The translations under genes were made by a program, and so were the position numbers. Positions 58,112 through 64,000 of a stretch of 64,000 nt of DNA are shown here, in pieces; position 1 is the first letter of the stretch; every line of letters begins with the position of its first letter. The DNA is taken from assembly GCA_014529385.2 (NCBI GenBank), contig CM043944.1, positions 85,837,884-85,901,883 on the forward strand, written 5' to 3'. The notes under the pieces are model-generated. The model searched no databases. It was not told the DNA's origin and was given only the letters and a program-made list of their open reading frames with translations. The DNA is from Adiantum capillus-veneris. Its lineage: Eukaryota > Streptophyta > Polypodiopsida > Polypodiales > Pteridaceae.

Positions 58112-58277
58112 CCCAGCTCATGTAACCATGGACACGTATACAACTATTGACATTTTTGTTTGTAATTTTATTAGTATGTGCCTACGATCTTTGGAAAGTG
58201 ACGAACAAGTGACAATCTACGCCAAACTTTGTAAGGGTTGTCAGACGTCAATTGACACGAGGACAAGGCGTGTGCAC

Positions 58278-58327
58278 GTGTGTGTGTGTGTGTGTGGGGG
58301 GGGGTGGGGGGGGGGGGGGGGGGGGGG
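58278..58327. repeat. (GT)n followed by poly-G
   Basis: About nine GT units, then G runs with a single T interruption up to 58327. Confidence 0.92.
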
Positions 58328-60087
58328 CGCGGGGCGACAGTTGGACGTCAACTAGTAGGCTTGCCCGCATTTGTATCCATGAGGGGTCACAAGGGCTTAC
58401 ACAGTTTTAATCGAAGAAGGGATGCAGCGGCCAGCCTCCTACGTGTAATGCCCAGGATGAACATGTTTACTTTTTTTAACGAAAGATTTGATCAATGGAC
58501 AACAAGTGCTTGATGGTGGGATGGTCAGGATGCATTCTCTTTCTCGATCCCATGAGAGTTCAATTCCCACTCGTTGGGAGTGCAACAAATTTCTTCTTGT
58601 ATTATAAATTGCATGTGAGACGATGCCGCCAGGAAGAATCTGGAAAGATTCAAGCTGATAAGATTACAAAGCTATTGAAGGATCTCATCAGTCCTTGAGA
58701 AAAGAGGGCGTACTTTTATTGGGGGGTTTACACTATACAATTTCTCATCATACACCCTAAACTGTGATTTAAAACAATCTCATGAGTCATGAGCTTTTGT
58801 GAAAGGTGCATTGCATACCTAGGTAGCTGTTGTTGGGGCAACGAATGACCATGGTGATGGAGGGGCTTGTGGTCCCTTTCCCTCCACTTGTAAATGATGC
58901 AATGCCTCCAAAGTGGAAAATTGTGAGTCCACGTTACTTACATAAAAAAATGTCTAAAACCTCTTGCAAATTTCTTCTTGTTTTTTGTTTTGATTTTGTT
59001 GCTCTTATAGTTTGCGACTTTTGATGTTTAAGCTAAAACTCAAGTACCAAGTGAAATCCTCAAATTGTGGGTGGAACTTGAAGCCTCAATCTCTAGTTTG
59101 AGTCTTACCGGAAGACTGTACAAGAGAAGTGCTACGAAAGTTTTTAGATCAAAATATTCATTTTAATCCTTGTTATTTCTTAAAAACTTTTGTGAGAGAG
59201 GAACCACGTACCTAACTAGGTGCTATTGGGGCAGTTAACCTTGGAGAAGATGGGGAGTCAATGGCCCCTTTCCCTCCAATGCTAATAGCTAGTATATGGT
59301 TTCTCCCAAAAAGCTCCTATTGTTGAGCACTAAATGGAAAAACGTGATAACAGTACCCTATTTCCTGCAAGTGTCCGCTATCTCTTGTCAATTTGTAAAT
59401 GAAACTTGCTTTTGGGTTTTGGGTTGTTTGCTCTTGTAATGAGTGTTCTAGCTAGCTCCAATTTCAACATTTCAGCTTGAATACAACTCAAATTCTAGCA
59501 TTTGTGGTTGTAGAATAATTATTCCTTGGGATCTACAAATAAAGAAAAAAGCTATGTTCTTTCGTTGTCAAACATAAAATAGCAATGAGTTCTCTATCAC
59601 AAACTAACACGTTCCAAAACTTTGAGTTTTTTAGACAACCACACCAAGCCTTGAAAGAAGTGGCGTTGAACATGGCAAATACAAGTGGAGGGAAAGGGAC
59701 CACAATCCCTCCAAGTTTCTTCAAATTCTACTTCTACATCTAGAACAAGGCAAAGCTACTTTCACTTTACAAATAAAACATAAACCTTTTCCATTTCTGG
59801 ATACTCTTGATCCTCATCTAAACATCAATATTTTCCAAGTTCTCTACATAATCTTAATTCCTAGCACAATGCAACTTCTGTGAATTAGTAGAATTGGACA
59901 CCCAACTAGTGACAATGATGCAACCTAGCAAAGTTGACACCAAAGATTGACAATAATGTAACCTAGTACTTGAAAACTCTATTCTAGAACTTGACAGCAA
60001 TGGTCGATAGCACCACAACATAGCAGAATGCAACCACCACTCAAGAACTTAGTTCAAAAACATTCGTCCCAAAATTATGCATTTTTT
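58328..60087. other. Right interior of the 16-kb insertion, no gene recognised
   Basis: Two related ~110-bp segments (around 58790-58900 and 59190-59280) share CTTTTGTGA, ACCTA..TAGGTGCT or TAGCTG, TTGGGGCA and CCCTTTCCCTCCA words. An inverted piece of the same occurs at 59665-59715. No long frame is seen. Confidence 0.5.
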
Positions 60088-60109
60088 CCAAAATTCCTAA
60101 ATATGTGTT

Positions 60110-60828
60110 CAAGTGAAAATGAATCTCCAAAATGAGTTAGTGTGTGTGGTGTCTACCACCCGAGCACACCCCTTGCTTGCTTGGGGCGAGTTCTACCTTT
60201 TTCTCATGCCTCAAGCTCATTGGACACCTCTCCCCCTAGCCAATCACATGCAGCATGCATTTCAAGTACATGGGTAGTCTTTGGACAAGTGTCCTCCTTA
60301 CCTTTTAGAGAGAGAGAGAGAGAGCTTGAAAATATTAGATATTTGTTGGATGAAACTAGAAGCTCATTGGACCTCTCTTTAGCCCAGCCAATAGCATTCA
60401 AGCACACCATGTGGCTAAGCATAGGAAGAGTCTGACATGTGTCCCATGTGCCCCTTGAGAAAAGGGTGCCCTTTGGGTAAGTGGGAGGTTAAGTCAAAGA
60501 TTCCCCTAACTTTGGGACTTTCCCCCTTCTTTTTAGGGTCTCTTTTTGACTCAAGCACCTTACCCCCCATGCATAGGAAGCTTCTCAAGCACCTTAGTCA
60601 TCAAGCACGACAAGGACCTTAAGCACCTTAGTCATCAAGCACCTCAAGCATCTTGGTCAGCAAGCACGACAAGCACCTCAAGCACTTTAGTCAGCTAGGT
60701 CGGGTTCCCACCTCAAGCTCAACCTTAGCTTCCCTAAGGTCAAAAGACTTTTAATACTAACTATTGGAGGTTTTTAATGAAGCTAACCCTAAGGTCTTTT
60801 AAGCTCCATTAGATGGACATTGCTCTTT
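60110..60828 (-). mobile_element. Family-A LTR fragment, right half of the split copy
   Basis: It aligns with 34826-35575: AAGTGAAAATGAATC to AAGCTCCATTAGATG, with a short GA tract (60308-60324) and the AAGCACC minisatellite (60570-60700). It lacks the last ~260 bp of the LTR and joins LINE sequence at about 60829. Confidence 0.85.
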
Positions 60829-61192
60829 GAGATGCTCCTATCAAGTCGATATGCCATGTGGACATATTACAAACTGGTGTATGTAAGGCTAGGCATGCTA
60901 TTCCATGACCCAACCTCCCACATGTCCATTAGAGCTCATTTCTCACACAAACTCTGTCATTTTGGTTTTTCCAATCCTACAGTAGACTTGATAAGCCCAT
61001 CTTGTCATTTCTCTTCTCTATCATATAAAAGTCTCCTATGAGGAGCCATTCCCCTTTAATCATAGAATCTGAGGTGCACTGACAATTAGTCTCTTTCCTT
61101 GGCAATGCAAGGGCTATATATGTTAATAATGATAATAGGTTTATCGGCTTGATGAGTGTGCGGTGCATAGATACATGTGTGCATGTGTGCAA
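60829..61192 (-). pseudogene. LINE endonuclease relic, minus strand
   Basis: From 61192 leftward: ALALPRKETNCQCTSDSMIK, then GEWLLIGDFYMIEKRNDKMG. This is the GDFN motif of the LINE endonuclease with Asn changed to Tyr, followed by the usual loop. Stops follow. Strand and order fit the RT relic at 33650-34164 as the downstream half of the same LINE. Confidence 0.65.
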
Positions 61193-62021
61193 GGAAGGGG
61201 AAGAGAACGATTTGTGTGTGGGTAGAGCAAGCCTCTCAAAAGAAGTAAGAGTGCTCCTTATTCATGTAGTGTATAACGAATAAGGGTAAGTGTGGATGGC
61301 CAAACATTTTATGTCTAGTCCCGAGCAAAGGCATGTTTCCTTTACCTCAACAATCTCCCACTTAAAATTGAATGTGTCAATAAGTGAGTGCTACTAGCTA
61401 AACTACTAGTATGTACAAGAATGTAGGTGAAAGACTCTCTTAACCTACACCCAGTGGCTTGCTTGCTTGATCTACATGTTGCTATATTGGCTCTAGTGAT
61501 AGGCAAACGTGCATATCCAAGCTAGAGCCTATATACGAATCACATCTTGGGGGGTGCACCTTTAAGATATTATTCATATAATGTGCGCTCAAAGGATATT
61601 AAAAACCTCCTTTTATTTGCATGCTTAAGGTAATAAAATGACCTTTTTTTTTTCAAGAACTTACGGGTTTTTCTCTAAAACCAATTTAAAAAACCCTTCT
61701 ATTATTATAATTCTATTTAAATTTTAAATTTTTTGACAATTTAAAAACCCATTCATTTGATCTCACGTGGTTACTTAAATGTCTAAGAGGTGTACCCCCG
61801 GATAATCCCATAGATAACTATGTATGGTTTCAGAGTATCATACATGAGATTCACCATTTAAATTTCGCTACATCCAACACGTAGTTAGGGCCTGCTCAGA
61901 CTCAGGCCATTGCATGTTCTTTGAGGTTCAATGAGAGGGTCGCCTCCACAAAGTTACTAATAAGACACCGAAGGTAGCAGGGTGATGTTTCCAATAGATT
62001 TGAGTTGTGGGCATCAGAGGG
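61193..62021. other. No recognised gene
   Basis: The segment contains ACCTCAACAATCTCCCACTT near 61345, a phrase type I associate with plant LTR transcripts, but no LTR ends are found. The 61600-61760 part is AT-rich. Confidence 0.4.
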
Positions 62022-62283
62022 AGGATCTATGTGCTTGATCCTGACGCGGTAGATCGTGAGACTCAAAATTGGAGGCTTTGGGCTTGGGAGAGTCGCCCTT
62101 TAGCACAAGTGCAGAGGGACCCTGGGGAGTAGTTTCGGTGGGGCTCTTTTGTAGGATCTATGTGCTTGATCCTGACCGGGCAAAACTTGACACTCAACAT
62201 TGAAATATTTGCGCTTGTGAGAGTTGCCCTTTAGCGCAAGTGTAGTGGGACCCCGGGGAGTGGTTTTGGTAGGACCCTTTTCC
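62022..62283 (+). repeat. Tandem duplication of about 131 bp x 2
   Basis: AGGATCTATGTGCTTGATCC begins both copies (62022 and 62153). Each runs through GAGAGT(C/T)GCCCTTTAGC and GGACCC(T/C)GGGGAGT. The first copy reads in one frame as LDPDAVDRETQNWRLWAWES, which may be coding sequence of the LINE-like relic that follows. Confidence 0.75.
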
Positions 62284-62422
62284 TTCAGCTAATCACCTAG
62301 GAATCCCTTTCTTCCGCTACATAGCACGACTAGGGAATCACATAATGGCTGCTCGGAGAGAGACCCGCCTTGCTACAGTAGGTCACTAGCAGGAGGGTGG
62401 TCTCACATCTTAGTTCCTGACA

Positions 62423-62590
62423 AACTCTTGGGAGCGCTTGTGGTACAACAATCAGTCGAGGAGAGTCACCATGTTCCAATGGCTAGTCGCCCATCAAGCT
62501 ACTGCAATTGAGAGTTGGTTGGTCTACAATGACCACCCAGTTAAGTCACAGAGGCATTGTCTATGGGACTGCCACATGGCACGCTTCGGA
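62423..62590 (+). pseudogene. LINE-type RT zinc-binding domain relic (zf-RVT-like)
   Basis: A 56-codon stretch without stops reads NSWERLWYNNQSRRVTMFQW, then LVAHQATAIESWLVYNDHP and SQRHCLWDCHMARFG. The pattern W..LW....S.rv..F.Wl, followed by a His/Cys cluster (RHCLWDC), resembles the zinc-binding domain at the C-terminus of plant LINE ORF2. The upstream cysteines are not visible. Frames break on both sides. Confidence 0.45.
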
Positions 62591-62667
62591 TTCTATGGCT
62601 AATGCCAACCTTGTCGTTAGCTAGGTAGTACACTTGGGGTGTTGCTGCGTGGTCCACCCTCCTCAAC

Positions 62668-63319
62668 TAGCAGGATGATTGTGATACAAGAGGGCCAGCC
62701 GACACTCTAGCCTACCACAGAGTTAACGCCTCAAGAGTGCAACAGTGATAAGAGAGCTTTGTTGGGAGCTTATCTGCAGCCTGACTCTCTCGTTCATATG
62801 GAGAGCCTGTTGCTTTCGCATATAGAGCCCCGCCCCATCCTACCAATGGAGATTGTACGAGATATATGGTTGGATTTGGACCATGGGTGTAGGAAGGCCT
62901 TAGACACCAAAGCGGTAGGCATGCTTCGTGACATTCTCGCATACGGTCACACATGCCCTGGAGCCTCTTGAATTGACCTCGAATTGTATGGATAGCAGGA
63001 TGATTGTGATACAAGAGGGCCAGCCTACACTCTAGCCTACCACAGAGTTAACGCCTCAAGAGTGCAACAGTGATAGAGAGCTTTGTTGGGAGCTTATCTG
63101 CAACATGACTCTCTGGTTCATATGGAGAGCCCGTTGCTTTCGCATCTTAGAGCCCCGCCCCATTCGACCAATGGAGATTGTACGAGATATATGGTTGGAT
63201 CTGATCCATACAACTCGAGGTCAGTTCAAGAGGCTATAGGGCACGTCTGAACGTATGCGAGAACATCACGAAGCATTCCTACCACTTTGGTGTCCAAGGC
63301 CTTTCTACACCCATGGTCC
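62668..63319. repeat. Direct repeat X-Y-X with Y inverted at the end
   Basis: X (about 210 bp, starting TAGCAGGATGATTGTGATAC) is at 62668-62877 and 62993-63202. Y (about 115 bp) follows X1 at 62878-62991 as GGACCATGGGTGTAGG..., and follows X2 at 63205-63319 in reverse complement (...CTACACCCATGGTCC). The X2 plus inverted-Y version gives a continuous plus-strand reading: EIVRDIWLDLIHTTRGQFKR, then EHHEAFLPLWCPRPFYTHGP. So X2-Y2 is probably the original order. Confidence 0.88.
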
Positions 63320-64000
63320 ATGCCGTTCCTAGATGGCACTACTGGCCACCTACGTATGATATTTTTCTTGGACAAAAAATAGAATTCCTTTACTAACAAA
63401 GAGCAAAAACTAGCTATATAGAAACTAACTCTTATGTACTTATGCACACATCCAACATTTGCATAAAGACGATAGTCACTAAACATTCACATCCCACATT
63501 GACATCATTATCCCCATCGAGATCTCATATGAGAATCATGATCATTGCAACTTATTAAGCAATCACATGCAGACTGCGGCGATCTTTTCACAACTGTCCT
63601 GATCTACTAAATCTCGTTACTATCACATCCACGTCATGCGTCAAGTGAATAGATGAAATGTTGTAGTCATTCTTCATAGCCAACTTGAGAGGTGAATGGC
63701 TGGCATCATGCCATCGTACATGGAAATCAGGCAGGTGGTTCTTCACATACTTCGCATATTTCAAGTCCTTGGAGTACTTGATTATTCTTTGGCACAGATT
63801 TCAAGTTGAAATTGATGACGCTACTCCATTCTGTCAAGATCTCCTAGCGGGAACGGGCAATGCTCTTTTCCTGATTCCTCGGAAGGAGGTCGGCTCCCTT
63901 TGGAATCTCCATTGGTTTCTGCTAATTTGCCAAGTGCAACGGAAGTGTTTATGCATTTAGCTCGGATCTAGTACTTTGCACAAACACAAGGGACACTTTA
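63320..64000. other. No recognised gene
   Basis: The plus frame 63685-63960 (91 codons) resembles nothing I know, and the minus strand shows no convincing motif either. The sequence continues past the window edge. Confidence 0.4.

Larger units (their letters stand above)
43854..60109. mobile_element. 16.26-kb insertion with 22-bp terminal inverted repeats and CAAG target duplication
   Basis: The left end (43854-43875) begins AAGACATATTTA. The right end (60088-60109), reverse-complemented, begins AACACATATTTA. Over 22 positions 20 agree, both ending GAATTTTGG. CAAG precedes the left end (43850-43853) and follows the right end (60110-60113), while the uninterrupted LTR at about 34825-34830 has a single CAAG. 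The content is AT-rich filler, decayed and fresh satellite units, microsatellites and a LINE inserted later. I recognise no transposase. Without the LINE it is about 11.6 kb. Confidence 0.7.

Noticed and set aside
58511-58590. tRNA-like stretch (GTGGGATGGTCAGGATGC ... GAGTTCAATTCCCAC)
   Set aside because: A- and B-box-like words are present, but no clover-leaf with a 7-bp acceptor stem and anticodon arm could be drawn. It could be a SINE head or chance.
63685-63960. 91-codon plus-strand frame, or ankyrin-like reading on the other strand
   Set aside because: The ankyrin resemblance was limited to a few residues and broken by stops; too weak to report.

Overview
The window reads as a piece of a large, repeat-rich land-plant nuclear genome. 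Chromodomain-bearing Ty3/gypsy elements, Ty1/copia-type LTRs, L1-type LINE remnants, TTTAGGG-type motifs and very long AC, GA and G/C microsatellites are all present, and I found no intact host gene. The lineage is not settled by anything I can see; fern, lycophyte or gymnosperm grade is a guess from the repeat style. Nearly everything recognisable is a mobile element or its wreckage, and the interest lies in how the pieces are stacked.

Layout. 1-5.1 kb: tandem repeats, microsatellites and a copia gag relic. 5.1-10.3 kb: a decayed plus-strand LINE (ORF1 zinc knuckle, endonuclease, reverse transcriptase) with several local duplications and a solo copia-type LTR that has a clean 5-bp target duplication. 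10.3-20.75 kb: a tandem array in which a module of family-A gypsy LTR tail, antisense pol 3' end and sense gag is repeated, with another family-A element inserted in it. 20.75-25.7 kb: a minus-strand gypsy relic (family E). 25.7-30.06 kb: a ~450-bp tandem array split by a 2.0-kb solo-LTR-like insertion. 30.06-33.6 kb: nothing recognised.

33.6-61.2 kb is a nested stack. A minus-strand LINE (RT piece at 33.65-34.16 kb, endonuclease piece at 60.83-61.19 kb) was split by a family-A gypsy element. That element's pol was split by gypsy element B (36810-43480: LTRs, primer-binding site, polypurine tract, gag, protease, RT, RNase H, integrase, chromodomain-like tail). The other family-A LTR was split by a 16.26-kb insertion (43854-60109) with 22-bp imperfect terminal inverted repeats and a 4-bp CAAG target duplication. 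That insertion carries a satellite array, and inside a GA microsatellite of the satellite lies a nearly complete minus-strand LINE (ORF1 plus an uninterrupted 1126-aa ORF2).

61.2-64 kb holds another LINE-like relic rearranged by direct and inverted duplications.

The best candidates for something undescribed are the 16-kb inverted-repeat element with no recognisable transposase, the LINE that sits in a (TC)n tract with ORF1 and ORF2 in one frame across a stop, and the repeated module that joins sense gag to antisense pol. No expression can be inferred, and lesions in catalytic residues suggest that most copies are dead.
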